From: Sphingobium soli
GTDB lineage: Bacteria > Pseudomonadota > Alphaproteobacteria > Sphingomonadales > Sphingomonadaceae
Direction of reading: 5' to 3'
Length of the DNA: 64,000 nucleotides
NCBI RefSeq assembly: GCF_020782245.1
Contig: NZ_JAJGNP010000006.1
Coordinates: forward strand, 147,680-211,679
Shown here: in pieces, positions 27,401 through 35,795 of the stretch
Position numbering within the stretch: the first letter of the stretch is position 1
How the letters are laid out: each line of letters opens with the position of its first letter
The notes under the pieces: generated by a model
The model's database searches: none
What the model was told of the DNA's origin: nothing
What the model saw: only the letters and a program-made list of their open reading frames with translations
Program-made: the position numbers and the translations under genes

Positions 27401-28045
27401 TCAGAACATGCTTTCAGGGATGATGATGACGTCGCCGGGGGCCAGCATGACATTGGCCTTGGTGTCGCCACGCTTGAGCAGGTCGTTGAGGCGGACCTGA
27501 TATTCCTTCTGCTTGCCGGTTTCCTTGTCGAAGCGGACCAGGCGCGCGCGGTTGCCCGCGGCAAATTCGCTGAGGCCACCGACCGCGATCATCGCATCGA
27601 GCAGCGTCATGTTGGCGCGATAGGGGATGGAGGCCGGCTTTTCCGTCGCCCCCACGATCCGCACCTGCTGGCTGAACGTGCCGCTGAAATTATTGACGAT
27701 GACCGACACCAGCGGGTTTTCGATATATTGCGAAAGCGCCAGCTTGATGTCGTCGGCCAGCATCTTGGGCGTCTTGCCCACGGCCGGCATGTCGGTGATG
27801 AGCGGCGTGGTGATCCGCCCGTCGGGCCGGACCTGCACCTTTGCGCCCAATTCCGGGTTGCGCCAGACGAAGATGGTGAGGTCATCGAGCGGGCCGATGA
27901 CATATTCCTCGCCCGGCCCCTCCTGCGTGGACACGAAGGATGCCGGCGGCAGTTGCGGCCCGGACGGCGCGGAGGCGCAGCCCGACAAGGCGACGGCGGG
28001 CAGCGACACCCCCATCAGGAACTTGGAAACCGACACGAAACGCAT
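27401..28045 (-). CDS. XrtA-system exopolysaccharide export lipoprotein (Wza-like, SLBB)
   Basis: ATG at 28045 gives 214 residues with a lipoprotein signal ending LPAVALSGCASAPSG, where the lipobox cysteine follows LSG. The Poly_export domain starts at EYVIGPLDDLTIFVWRNPEL. A SLBB-type segment follows (QVRIVGATEKPASIPYRANM) and ends PGDVIIIPESMF. It is shorter than Wza (about 380 residues), as usual in exosortase loci, so the outer-membrane pore may also need the TIGR03016-type barrel. It is the first gene of the ten-gene XrtA operon. The 130 bp upstream must hold the promoter. Confidence 0.93.
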   Translation of the reverse strand: MRFVSVSKFLMGVSLPAVALSGCASAPSGPQLPPASFVSTQEGPGEEYVIGPLDDLTIFVWRNPELGAKVQVRPDGRITTPLITDMPAVGKTPKMLADDIKLALSQYIENPLVSVIVNNFSGTFSQQVRIVGATEKPASIPYRANMTLLDAMIAVGGLSEFAAGNRARLVRFDKETGKQKEYQVRLNDLLKRGDTKANVMLAPGDVIIIPESMF

Positions 28046-28175
28046 ATTCTCACCCCTTGCCGTGCCCCGGTGCGCCCCGCCACCAAGGAGTGACAGCGGC
28101 AGGAACGCACGGGCTTTGGGCAATGTCATGCCGGTAAAGGGTAAAGATAGCGTTAGGAGTCAAGTCATTCGACTA
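28046..28175 (-). promoter_or_regulatory. Probable promoter region of the XrtA operon
   Basis: This is the only non-coding stretch upstream of the ten-gene operon. On the minus strand a TTGACT hexamer lies at 28163-28158, resembling a -35 box. The -10 region at normal spacing is only a weak CCTTTA. A short direct repeat, CTTTACC, occurs at 28145-28133. The core promoter is therefore tentative, and the leader would be about 80-90 bases. Confidence 0.3.
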
Positions 28176-29408
28176 TCACCCAAGTAAAAGCTCCCGTGCG
28201 GGTGGATGTCCCAAAAAGGCCATCGGGCTCGCGGATGCTCCATAGGCACCGGCCAGAAATATCGCGATCAGGTCGCCTTCGCTGATTTGCGGCAGCGCAA
28301 CCTTTTCGCCCAGCCGGTCGATGGGCGTGCACAGACAGCCCACAATCGTCACGGGATCAAGGGCCGGTGCGGCATCGAAACGACTCGCGAGCGCGATCGG
28401 ATAGTTGCGGCGGATGACCGTGCCGAAATTGCCGCTGGCGGCGAGCTGATGATGCAATCCGCCATCGACGACGACGAAGCGCTCGCCCTGGCTGTCTTTC
28501 ACATCGACCACGCGGGTGAGATAAACGCCCGCTTCCCCTACCAGCCAGCGCCCCAGTTCCAGCGCGAATCGGCTGCCGGCCAGGATAGGCGGCCGCGACT
28601 CCAGAGCCCGGCTGAGCGCTACGCCGACCGGGCGAATGTCGAGCGGGGTGTCGCCGGGGAAATAGGCAAGCCCAAAACCGCCGCCCAGATTGACGAGCGG
28701 CGGCGTCGCGCCGACCTCCTGCGACAATCGCGCCGCCAGGGCGATGGTCGCGGCCTGCGTGTCGATGATCGCCTGCGCGTCCAGATTCTGGCTGCCCGCG
28801 AAAATATGCCAGCCGCGCCAATCCGCACCCGCGTCAATGATCCAGCGCGCCAGCGCCGCCGCGCGGTCGGCGTCGACGCCGAAGGGCTTGGCCCCGCCGC
28901 CCATGCGCATGCCTGATCCTTTAAGGTCGAAATCGGGATTGACCCTTATGGCAAGACGGGGTTGCTTGCCGATCGCCTCCCCCGCCGCGATCGCGCGGCG
29001 CGCTTCGCCTTCGGACTCCAGATTGATAGTGACGCCGGCGAAAATGGCGGCGGTCAGTTCATCCGTGCGCTTGCCCGGCCCGGCGAAGCTGATGCGATCA
29101 GGCGCCATGCCCGCTTCCAGCGCCATGTCCAATTCGCCACCCGACGCGATGTCGAAGCCGTCCACCTGCACCGCCATGCGGCTCAACAGCGGGGCGAAGG
29201 GATTGGCCTTGATCGCATAATGGAGGTCGATCCCGGCCGGCATGGCGTCGCGAAAGCGCTGCACCTTCGCCTCCACCAGCGCCATGTCATAAACGAACAG
29301 CGGCGTGTCGCCCGCTTCATCGACCAGGCTTTCCGCACCACAGCCGCCAATCAGCAACATGCCGTCTTCGCATCCGAACCCGGACGGAATGGGTCCCATC
29401 GGCTTCAT
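28176..29408 (-). CDS. Exosortase-A-associated PLP-dependent decarboxylase (fold type III)
   Basis: The 410-residue protein belongs to the DAP/ornithine/arginine decarboxylase family and to the exosortase-linked TIGR03099 type. DLHYAIKANPFAPLLSRM near residue 64 carries the Schiff-base lysine. The barrel has RLAIRVNPDF, WRGWHIFAGSQNLD and VNLGGGFGLAYFPGDTP (phosphate-binding glycines). The C-terminal domain has VGCLCTPIDRLGEKV, supplying the second-subunit cysteine and aspartate, and GDLIAIFLAGAYGAS. The substrate is unknown. The adjacent ligase and carrier protein suggest that it may act on an activated, carrier-bound amino acid. Its start overlaps the ligase stop by four bases. Confidence 0.92.
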   Translation of the reverse strand: MKPMGPIPSGFGCEDGMLLIGGCGAESLVDEAGDTPLFVYDMALVEAKVQRFRDAMPAGIDLHYAIKANPFAPLLSRMAVQVDGFDIASGGELDMALEAGMAPDRISFAGPGKRTDELTAAIFAGVTINLESEGEARRAIAAGEAIGKQPRLAIRVNPDFDLKGSGMRMGGGAKPFGVDADRAAALARWIIDAGADWRGWHIFAGSQNLDAQAIIDTQAATIALAARLSQEVGATPPLVNLGGGFGLAYFPGDTPLDIRPVGVALSRALESRPPILAGSRFALELGRWLVGEAGVYLTRVVDVKDSQGERFVVVDGGLHHQLAASGNFGTVIRRNYPIALASRFDAAPALDPVTIVGCLCTPIDRLGEKVALPQISEGDLIAIFLAGAYGASASPMAFLGHPPARELLLG

Positions 29409-30934
29409 GCGCCCTGCTCCCGCGCCAGCGCCACCCGGTCGATCTTGCCATTGGGGTTGCGGGGAAACTGATCCAGCATGACGATGTCCCTGGGCTGCAT
29501 GAAATTGGGAAGCTCGCGTTTGAGGTGCGCGGCGACGGCGCCGGGTACATCATCCCCCTGCCCCCGCAGCAGCAACCGCACCGCCTGCCCCAGCCGGTCG
29601 TCCGCTATGCCCAGCGCCACGGCTTCGGCGACGCCGGGCACCGCGACGGCGGCCTCCTCTATCTCGGTCGGGCTGATGCGGTTGCCGGCGGACTTGATCA
29701 TCGCATCGTCGCGGCCGACGAAATAGAGCAGGCCTTGGCCGTCCCGCCGCACCGTATCGCCCGACCACACCGCCACGCCGCCATAGCGGGATGCGGACGG
29801 CGCGGGCCGGAATCGTTCAGCGGTGCGCGGGGCGTCTTGCCAATAGCCCTGCGCCACCAATGGCCCGCAATGGACCAGCTCACCCGGCTCCTCATCGTCG
29901 GTGATACTGCCATCGGCGCGCACGACCAGAATTTCGGCAAAGGGGATTGCGCGGCCCATCGAATCGGGATGGCTGTCGACCAGCGCGGGCGGCAGATAGG
30001 TGGAGCGGAATGCTTCGGTCAGGCCATACATGGGATAAAGGTCCGCCTGCGGAAACAGCGCCCGCAACCGCGCCACCAGCGGTCGCGTCAGCGCCCCGCC
30101 GCTGTTGGTCAGCCGCTGGAGCTTCCCCGCCACGTCCGCCGGCCAGTCCAGTTCCGTCAATTGCACCCAGAGTGGCGGCACGCCCGCCAGCGTCGTGATA
30201 TCGCGGCGATCCACCAGCTTCACCACATCGCGCGGCGTCAGATAATCGAGCGGGTAGACGCATCCGCCCGCATACCAGGTCGAAAACAATTGATTCTGAC
30301 CATAGTCGAAGCTGAAGGGCAGGACGCAGGCGGTGCGATCATCGGGCGAAAGGCGCAGATAGTCGGCGACCGCGACCGCCCCCAGCCACAGATTGGCGTG
30401 GGTCAGCATCACGCCCTTGGGGCGGCCGGTCGATCCGCTGGTGTAGAGGATGGCCGCCAGCGCGCCCGGATCGGCCTGCGACGGGCCGATGCCATCCCCG
30501 CCGCTCATAGCGCAGGCGGCATCATCCTCACGGTGGACCTGGCACCCGGCCGGCACGTCACCGGGTTGCAGGCTCTCGACCCGCGCGCCCGTGCCGATCA
30601 GCATGGCGGCGCCGCTGTCTGCCAGGATATGCGCGACCTGACCATGTTTGAGCAGCGGATTGACCGGCACATGGACCAGCCCCGCGCGCGGCGCGGCGAG
30701 CGGCATCAGCGCCGCCACCGGCCCCTTTGCCATCCAGCTTGCCACCCGCGCGCCCGGCTCCAGCCTGAAGCCCGCAAGCCATCCCGCCAGCCGCCCCAGC
30801 GTCTGTTCCAGTTCGGCATAGCTATAGCGGCCCGACCGGCCGTCGAGCGCCGGCGCGGCAGGATCGGCCCGCAACAGCAGATGGTCGATCGGCAGGACCG
30901 CCGCGCCATCGATCAGGGACATGCTTTCAGCCAC
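29405..30934 (-). CDS. Exosortase-A-associated AMP-forming acyl/aminoacyl ligase
   Basis: The 509-residue protein is an ANL-superfamily adenylating enzyme (TIGR03098 type). The P-loop is AAILYTSGSTGRPKGVM near residue 163. LYPMYGLTEAFRSTYLPP is the A5 motif, YWQDAPRTAERF leads to WSGDTVRRDGQG (A7), and KSAGNRISPTEIEE is A8 with the hinge. The C-terminal lysine lies in NPNGKIDR. It activates a carboxylic or amino acid with ATP and passes it to a thiol, likely the carrier protein encoded at 32039. The start could be GTG at 30934 or ATG at 30922. It is divergent from the GNAT gene and coupled to the decarboxylase gene downstream. Confidence 0.92.
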   Translation of the reverse strand: MAESMSLIDGAAVLPIDHLLLRADPAAPALDGRSGRYSYAELEQTLGRLAGWLAGFRLEPGARVASWMAKGPVAALMPLAAPRAGLVHVPVNPLLKHGQVAHILADSGAAMLIGTGARVESLQPGDVPAGCQVHREDDAACAMSGGDGIGPSQADPGALAAILYTSGSTGRPKGVMLTHANLWLGAVAVADYLRLSPDDRTACVLPFSFDYGQNQLFSTWYAGGCVYPLDYLTPRDVVKLVDRRDITTLAGVPPLWVQLTELDWPADVAGKLQRLTNSGGALTRPLVARLRALFPQADLYPMYGLTEAFRSTYLPPALVDSHPDSMGRAIPFAEILVVRADGSITDDEEPGELVHCGPLVAQGYWQDAPRTAERFRPAPSASRYGGVAVWSGDTVRRDGQGLLYFVGRDDAMIKSAGNRISPTEIEEAAVAVPGVAEAVALGIADDRLGQAVRLLLRGQGDDVPGAVAAHLKRELPNFMQPRDIVMLDQFPRNPNGKIDRVALAREQGA

Positions 30935-30999
30935 GGATGCTTAACGCCATGTGCAGAATTTTCTCCTAAAGCTGTGCTGGTTGGGGCGGAGATAGTCGG

Positions 31000-32010
31000 T
31001 TGCAGTCGCCAAGGGAATATCACAGCTTCGCCGATGTGCGACGCGCGCTCGGGCACAGGCCTGGCGCGCTGGACGACGTGCGCCTGTTCGACCGGCTCGA
31101 CTGGATGGAATCGCTTCATCGCCACTGTTTCGCCGATGTGCCGCTTCGCGTCGTTCATTCAACGCAGGGACAAAGCGACGCCTGGCTGTTCCTTCTGGCG
31201 CTGGCGCGCGGACGGCTTGAGGCATTGGCCAACTATTACAGCTTCGCCTTTGCCCCTGTTTTTACAGGTGCACCGGACCCGGCGGCGCGGCGCGCGATGC
31301 TGCAAGCCATGGGTCGACATCTGCGCTCCAGCAGCGCGCGGATGAGCTTCTACCCCCTGGAAGACTGCGCCGAATTGCGTTGGGCGCTAGGCCGGGCGGG
31401 ATGGTGGACCGTGCGCCGGACCATGGGCGGGCGCCATCTTCTCTCGCTCGATGGGCAGGATTTCGCGACCTACTGGCGCGCGCGGCCGGGTCGGCTACGC
31501 AATCTGGTCCGGCGCAAGGGCCGGGGCGATCCCTTCACGCTCACGATCCATGACCGGATGACGCCGGATCTGTGGGACGATTATGTCGCGGTGCAGGCGC
31601 GCAGCTGGAAATCGGTCGAGCCCGAAGGCGGCCTCGATTTCCTGCGCGATCTGGCCGAGCGGGAAAGCGCGGCCGGCAGGCTGCGGCTGGGGTTCGCGCG
31701 ACAAGGCGGCCAGGCGGTCGCCACGCAGCTCTGGACGATCGATCGCGGCGTCGCGCTCATCCACAAGCTGGCGCATGACAAGGCGTTCGATGCCCGGTCG
31801 CCCGGCACCCTGCTCAGCCATGCCATGTTCCGCCATGCGATCGACCAGGATCGCGTGACGATGATCGATTATGGGACGGGCGACAATGGCTACAAGACCG
31901 ATTGGATGGAGCGGCGCATCCCGCTCACCCGCGTCGATGCCTTTAACCCGCGCGCCGTCAACCAGTGGCCGGCCGCGGTACGGGCAATGATTTCCGCGCT
32001 TGTCGGCTAG
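31000..32010 (+). CDS. GNAT-fold acyltransferase (BcsL/CelD type, Acetyltransf_6)
   Basis: The 336-residue protein lacks a signal peptide. The second half has the GNAT_6 features: FATYWRARPGRLRNLVRRKG, then RSWKSVEPEGGLDFLRDLAE, and the core LGFARQGGQAVATQLWTI followed by ALIHKLAHDKAFDARSPGTL and DYGTGDNGYKTDW. This is the pattern of CelD/BcsL-like acyltransferases found in exopolysaccharide clusters. The start codon is TTG at 31000, chosen because GGGGCGGAG lies eight bases upstream. No ATG is available at a comparable position. It is divergent from the ligase gene and followed 28 bp later by the carrier-protein gene, suggesting transfer of a carrier-bound acyl group to the glycan (inference). 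Confidence 0.82.
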   Translation: MQSPREYHSFADVRRALGHRPGALDDVRLFDRLDWMESLHRHCFADVPLRVVHSTQGQSDAWLFLLALARGRLEALANYYSFAFAPVFTGAPDPAARRAMLQAMGRHLRSSSARMSFYPLEDCAELRWALGRAGWWTVRRTMGGRHLLSLDGQDFATYWRARPGRLRNLVRRKGRGDPFTLTIHDRMTPDLWDDYVAVQARSWKSVEPEGGLDFLRDLAERESAAGRLRLGFARQGGQAVATQLWTIDRGVALIHKLAHDKAFDARSPGTLLSHAMFRHAIDQDRVTMIDYGTGDNGYKTDWMERRIPLTRVDAFNPRAVNQWPAAVRAMISALVG

Positions 32011-32038
32011 GACGCGAAACTATAGTTAGGCGCGCATT

Positions 32039-32326
32039 ATGCACGCCGCCCATCCTCAGCCGTCCGACCAGTCGATCCCTGTCGAAACCCAGATGCGGGC
32101 GCTGCTGCGCGACGCGCTTGGCCTGTCGCAGGACCGGGTCGATGCGTTTCATGCCGACACGCCTCTGTTCGGCGCATTGCCCGAACTCGATTCCATGGCG
32201 GTCGCAGGCTTGCTGACAGAGATGGAGGATCGCTTCGCCATCCTCATCGAAGATGAGGATATCGACGGCGATACGTTCGAGACTTTCGGGTCGCTCGTCG
32301 CCTTTGCGCGGGCCAAGGTCGGCTGA
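32039..32326 (+). CDS. Exosortase-A-associated acyl carrier protein
   Basis: The 95-residue protein is an ACP. It has four predicted helices, and the phosphopantetheine serine is in LPELDSMAVAGLL (near residue 52). DSM replaces the classical DSL. LFGALPELDS before it and IEDEDIDGDTFETFGSLVAF after it match carrier proteins. It is 28 bp downstream of the GNAT gene on the same strand and next to the exosortase-linked ligase and decarboxylase. Together these suggest a dedicated carrier, separate from fatty-acid ACP. It converges with trxB, and the 22-bp gap shows no terminator. Confidence 0.92.
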   Translation: MHAAHPQPSDQSIPVETQMRALLRDALGLSQDRVDAFHADTPLFGALPELDSMAVAGLLTEMEDRFAILIEDEDIDGDTFETFGSLVAFARAKVG

Positions 32327-32348
32327 CCCTGGCCCCTGCGCGCCGGAC

Positions 32349-33311
32349 TTACGCGTCCACCAGTTCCTCGAAATCCTGCTCCGCCAGGAATTTCTCGACA
32401 TCCAGCGCTGCCATGCAACCCATGCCCGCCGCCGTCACCGCCTGGCGATAAATCTTGTCGGTCACGTCGCCGGCCGCGAAGACGCCAGGGATAGCGGTAT
32501 GGGTCGTGCCCTTTTCCACCAGGATATAGCCCTCATCCAGCGGCAGGCTGTCGGCGAACAATTCAGTCGCCGGGTGATGGCCGATCGCGACGAAGCCGCC
32601 ATCGGTCGCCTCATGGCTCTTCTCGCCCGTCACCGTGTCAATGAGGTCGACGCCGACCAGCCCTTCGGGCGTGCCGCCACCCACGAAGCGTTCCACCGCC
32701 TTGTTCCACAGGATCTTGATGTTCGGATGGGCCTTGAGCCGTTCCTGCAAGATTTTCTCCGCGCGCAGCGAATCGCGGCGGTGGATCAATGTGACGTCAT
32801 GGCTGTGGTTAGTGAGATACAGCGCTTCCTCGACCGCGGTGTTTCCGCCGCCGATCACCACGACCTTCTTGCCGCGATAGAAGAAACCATCGCAGGTGGC
32901 GCAGGCCGACACGCCCTTGCCCTGAAGATGCTCCTCGCCCTCGACGCCCAGCCACTTGGCCTGCGCGCCGGTGCAGATGACCAGCGTATCGGCGACATAG
33001 AGCGTGCCGCTGTCGCCGCGCAGCCGAAACGGGCGCTCGGACAGGTCGACATCGACAATCTGGTCATACATCATCTGCGCGCCGACATGCTCGGCCTGCG
33101 CCTGCATCTGCTCCATCAGCCACGGCCCCTGGATGACGTCGCGGAAGCCGGGATAATTTTCGACATCGGTGGTGATGGTCAGCTGACCGCCCGGCTGCAT
33201 CCCCTGCACGACGATCGGCGCGAGGCCCGCACGTGCGCCATAGATGGCGGCGGACAAGCCGGCGGGGCCGGACCCCAGGATCAACATGCGGGTGCTGTGC
33301 GTGGCGGACAT
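32349..33311 (-). CDS. trxB: Thioredoxin-disulfide reductase
   Basis: TrxB passes electrons from NADPH via FAD to thioredoxin. The 320-residue protein has LILGSGPAGLSAAIYGARAG (FAD site), the redox-active CATC in GVSACATCDGFFYRGK near residue 137, VVVIGGGNTAVEEALYL (NADPH site) and GVFAAGDVTDKIYRQAVTAA (second FAD contact). The length is normal. The gene stands alone between the convergent ACP gene and the ATP synthase operon, about 180 bases after the last ATP synthase gene, with a terminator in between. Confidence 0.97.
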   Translation of the reverse strand: MSATHSTRMLILGSGPAGLSAAIYGARAGLAPIVVQGMQPGGQLTITTDVENYPGFRDVIQGPWLMEQMQAQAEHVGAQMMYDQIVDVDLSERPFRLRGDSGTLYVADTLVICTGAQAKWLGVEGEEHLQGKGVSACATCDGFFYRGKKVVVIGGGNTAVEEALYLTNHSHDVTLIHRRDSLRAEKILQERLKAHPNIKILWNKAVERFVGGGTPEGLVGVDLIDTVTGEKSHEATDGGFVAIGHHPATELFADSLPLDEGYILVEKGTTHTAIPGVFAAGDVTDKIYRQAVTAAGMGCMAALDVEKFLAEQDFEELVDA

Positions 33312-33435
33312 AAAAAGCCTTCAATCTGCGATTCGGATCAGGGAGGAGAGATAGGCAGCCCGGCGGTCTGCGCCAAGCGAAGGATTTGCTTGGGGCCGAT
33401 GAAGCTGGTCTGCGGATGGGTCGCCGCCGCCAACG

Positions 33436-33471
33436 GAAAAGGGCCGGCGCGATCCGCACCAGCCCCTTTTC
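33436..33471 (-). terminator. Rho-independent terminator of the F0 ATP synthase operon
   Basis: On the minus strand the sequence folds into a stem of about 15 pairs with one bulged G (GAAAAGGGGCTGGTGC pairing with GCGCCGGCCCTTTTC) and a GATC-rich loop, followed by TTTTCC. It begins 20 bases after the atpF stop codon. Confidence 0.75.
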
Positions 33472-33490
33472 TCCCGTCGGCAAGGCGCGT

Positions 33491-34105
33491 TCAGTTGATC
33501 GTGCCGAGCTTCCCGATCGCGCTGTCGACCAGCGCCTTGTCGGACTGGGCATCATGGCCCTGCGCGATCAAGGTGGCGGCGGCGCTGGTGGCCGCGTTCA
33601 CCGCCTTGGCGCGGATCGCGGCGATCGCGGCGCGTTCTGCGGCGCCGATCTTGTCCTCGGCCATTTTCTGGCGGCGCACGACCAGTTCCTCGGCATGGAT
33701 GCGGGCGTCGTCGACCAGCACTTCGGCCTCATGCTCGGCGGCCTTGCGCATGGCGTCGGCCTCCCCGGCGGCAGCGGCCAGCTTGGCTTCATATTCGCCC
33801 TTGAGCGCCTCGGCCTCGGCGCGCAGGCGCGATGCTTCGGCCAGTTGCTCCTTGATCTGCGCGATCCGGCCATCGAGCGCGCCGCCGATCAGGGCGGGCA
33901 CCTTCTTGACCAGCAGGATGAGGATGAACACCGCCATGGCGAGGCTCACCCAGGCGGTTGCGTCCATGCCCACCGCCTTGGGGTCGGTATGCGGGGCAAC
34001 GCCTTCATGCGCGACGGTACCGACCGGCTCCAGCCCTTCGGCGTGGATCGCCTCGCCCAGCGAAGGGGCGGTCGCTTCGTGATGCTGTGCTGCTGCCTCA
34101 GCCAT
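33491..34105 (-). CDS. atpF: F0 ATP synthase subunit b
   Basis: Subunit b is part of the peripheral stalk that holds F1 against F0. The 204-residue protein has an N-terminal extension of about 45 residues rich in His/Glu, then a transmembrane segment (WVSLAMAVFILILLVKKVPA). A long charged alpha-helix follows (QIKEQLAEASRLRAEAEALK, IGAAERAAIAAIRAK). Its order as last of five and its longer form indicate b rather than b'. It overlaps the b' gene by eight bases. The F1 genes are not nearby, as is usual in alphaproteobacteria, where F0 and F1 are in separate operons. Confidence 0.94.
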   Translation of the reverse strand: MAEAAAQHHEATAPSLGEAIHAEGLEPVGTVAHEGVAPHTDPKAVGMDATAWVSLAMAVFILILLVKKVPALIGGALDGRIAQIKEQLAEASRLRAEAEALKGEYEAKLAAAAGEADAMRKAAEHEAEVLVDDARIHAEELVVRRQKMAEDKIGAAERAAIAAIRAKAVNAATSAAATLIAQGHDAQSDKALVDSAIGKLGTIN

Positions 34106-34592
34106 GGGCCAGTGCCGCCTTTACTGCGTTGCGGGCCGCTTCGTCCGATGCGTTCACGCCGGAAATGCGGGCCACCATGTCGCGCGCCGCATCGGCGGCG
34201 ACGGTTTCGATTTCTGCCATGGCCGCGTTGCTCGCGGCCTGGATGCGGGCTTCGGCCGCGGCGATCATCGCCGCGACATCCGCGTCCGCCACGGCGATGC
34301 GGGCTTCCGACGCCTTGGCGGCGTCCGACTTCGCCTTGGCCAGCAGCGCCTGAGCCGCGGTGCGGCTTTGCGCGTCGCGGACCTTGTAATCGGCCTCGGC
34401 CTCATCGGCACGGGCGAAGGCCGCCTTGGCCGCGTCCAAATCCCCGCTGATCTTCGCGTCGCGTGCGTCTGCCGTGCCCTGAACCTTTGGCACCATGCCA
34501 AGGCCAATGACGAAGAAGACGAAGCCGAACGTCAACAGCAGCCAGAATATCTGGCTGGAATAGGTTTCGGCGATTTGCGCGATTTGAGGCAT
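34098..34592 (-). CDS. F0 ATP synthase subunit b' (second b-type subunit)
   Basis: The 164-residue protein begins MPQIAQIAETYSSQIFWLLL, with one N-terminal transmembrane helix (FWLLLTFGFVFFVIG) and a long alanine-rich amphipathic helix after it. Alphaproteobacteria and photosynthetic bacteria have a b/b' heterodimer in the peripheral stalk, and this gene's place directly after the c-subunit gene fits b'. It overlaps the start of the b gene by eight bases, so the two subunits are probably made in matching amounts. Confidence 0.93.
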   Translation of the reverse strand: MPQIAQIAETYSSQIFWLLLTFGFVFFVIGLGMVPKVQGTADARDAKISGDLDAAKAAFARADEAEADYKVRDAQSRTAAQALLAKAKSDAAKASEARIAVADADVAAMIAAAEARIQAASNAAMAEIETVAADAARDMVARISGVNASDEAARNAVKAALAHG

Positions 34593-34681
34593 ATTACGGG
34601 TCCGTCCGGTCAGAGGGCGGTCAAAATCAGGGAAGCGGGCGAGCGCGACATGATGGCCGCCCCGCCCGCCTCAAATGCGTG

Positions 34682-34909
34682 TCAGGCCACGAACACCAGG
34701 ATCATGGCGATAACGAACGCCAGCAGACCCAGAAGTTCCGCCGCGGCGAAACCGATGAACAGGCGGCCCTGCTGGCCGTCGGCGGCACCCGGATTGCGCA
34801 GCGCGCCTTCCAGGAAGCTGCTGAAGACATTGCCCACACCGAGGGCGGCAATGCCCGCGCCGATCGCGGCCAGGCCAGCACCGAGCAGCTTTGCGGCTTC
34901 TGCGTCCAT
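34682..34909 (-). CDS. atpE: F0 ATP synthase subunit c
   Basis: The 75-residue protein is a helical hairpin: helix 1 AGLAAIGAGIAALGVGNVFS with the GxGxG-type packing motif, a polar loop near RNPG, and helix 2 LFIGFAAAELLGLLAFVIAM with the ion-binding glutamate in AAAELLGL (near residue 58). The context of glycines and alanines indicates a proton-type ring. It lies 53 bases after the a-subunit gene and 89 bases before b'. These wider gaps probably hold the strong ribosome-binding region that raises c expression. Confidence 0.97.
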   Translation of the reverse strand: MDAEAAKLLGAGLAAIGAGIAALGVGNVFSSFLEGALRNPGAADGQQGRLFIGFAAAELLGLLAFVIAMILVFVA

Positions 34910-34962
34910 GTCGTAAACTCCCTTGTTAAACAGTCAAAAACGTTAAAGAAATTGGCGAAATA

Positions 34963-35748
34963 TCAGTGCAGGTTCTCGGCATCGTTAAGATAGACCGAGG
35001 TCAGCAGCGCGAACACATAGGCCTGGATCACCGCAACCAGCACTTCCAGCGCACTGATGCCGATCATCAGGATGAAGCTGGCCGAACCCACGGTGAAGCC
35101 AAGCAGCGGAGACGCATTTGCGCTGTTGATGACGAAGCCGGCAAGCACCTTGAGCAGCACGTGGCCCGCGGTCATCGCGACGAACAGTCGCAGGCCGAGG
35201 CTAAATGGGCGCACCATGAAAGACACGAGCTCGATGAAGAAGAGCGGCACCACCATCAGCGCGGGCGTGCCATGCGGCACGAACAGCGAGAAGAAATGCA
35301 GGCCATGCTTCGCGAAGCCCACGATCAGCACGATCGAGAAGCTCATGATCGCCAGCACGCCCGTGGCGGTGAAATGGCTGGTGAAGGTGAAGGGGTGCAG
35401 CCCGAACAGGCCAAGCGGCAACAGACCCAGCAGGTTCGCCAGCAGGATGAACATGAAAAGCGAAAAGACGTAGGGGATATATTTGCGGCCCTTGTCGCCG
35501 ATATTGGCGATCAGCAGGTTCTTGATGAAGCCGGTCATATATTCGACCGCCATCTGCCAGCGGCCGGGCACCAATTCGCGCTTCATGCCGCCGATCACGA
35601 AGATCCACAGCACGAGCGCCGCGAGCACCATGTAGAGCGCGCTGTTGGTGAAGGCGATGTTGAAGCCGCCAAGAGACAGATGATCCGTACCGAACAAGGG
35701 TTCGATAGCAAATTGATGCATCGGATCGATTTTGCCGGATTCTGCCAC
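34963..35748 (-). CDS. atpB: F0 ATP synthase subunit a
   Basis: Subunit a forms the proton half-channels next to the c ring. I chose GTG at 35748 because AGGGG lies five bases upstream, giving 261 residues. Another GTG 21 bases further up has no such site. Five to six transmembrane helices are visible. The essential arginine lies in FSLGLRLFVAMTAGHVLL near residue 190. VLVAVIQAYVFALLTSVYL is the last helix with the conserved glutamine. It follows the subunit I gene by 47 bases. Confidence 0.96.
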   Translation of the reverse strand: MAESGKIDPMHQFAIEPLFGTDHLSLGGFNIAFTNSALYMVLAALVLWIFVIGGMKRELVPGRWQMAVEYMTGFIKNLLIANIGDKGRKYIPYVFSLFMFILLANLLGLLPLGLFGLHPFTFTSHFTATGVLAIMSFSIVLIVGFAKHGLHFFSLFVPHGTPALMVVPLFFIELVSFMVRPFSLGLRLFVAMTAGHVLLKVLAGFVINSANASPLLGFTVGSASFILMIGISALEVLVAVIQAYVFALLTSVYLNDAENLH

Positions 35749-35795
35749 GTTGACCCCTGTAACGTTCACGTCTTCGGACTAAGATAAAAGCGCCC

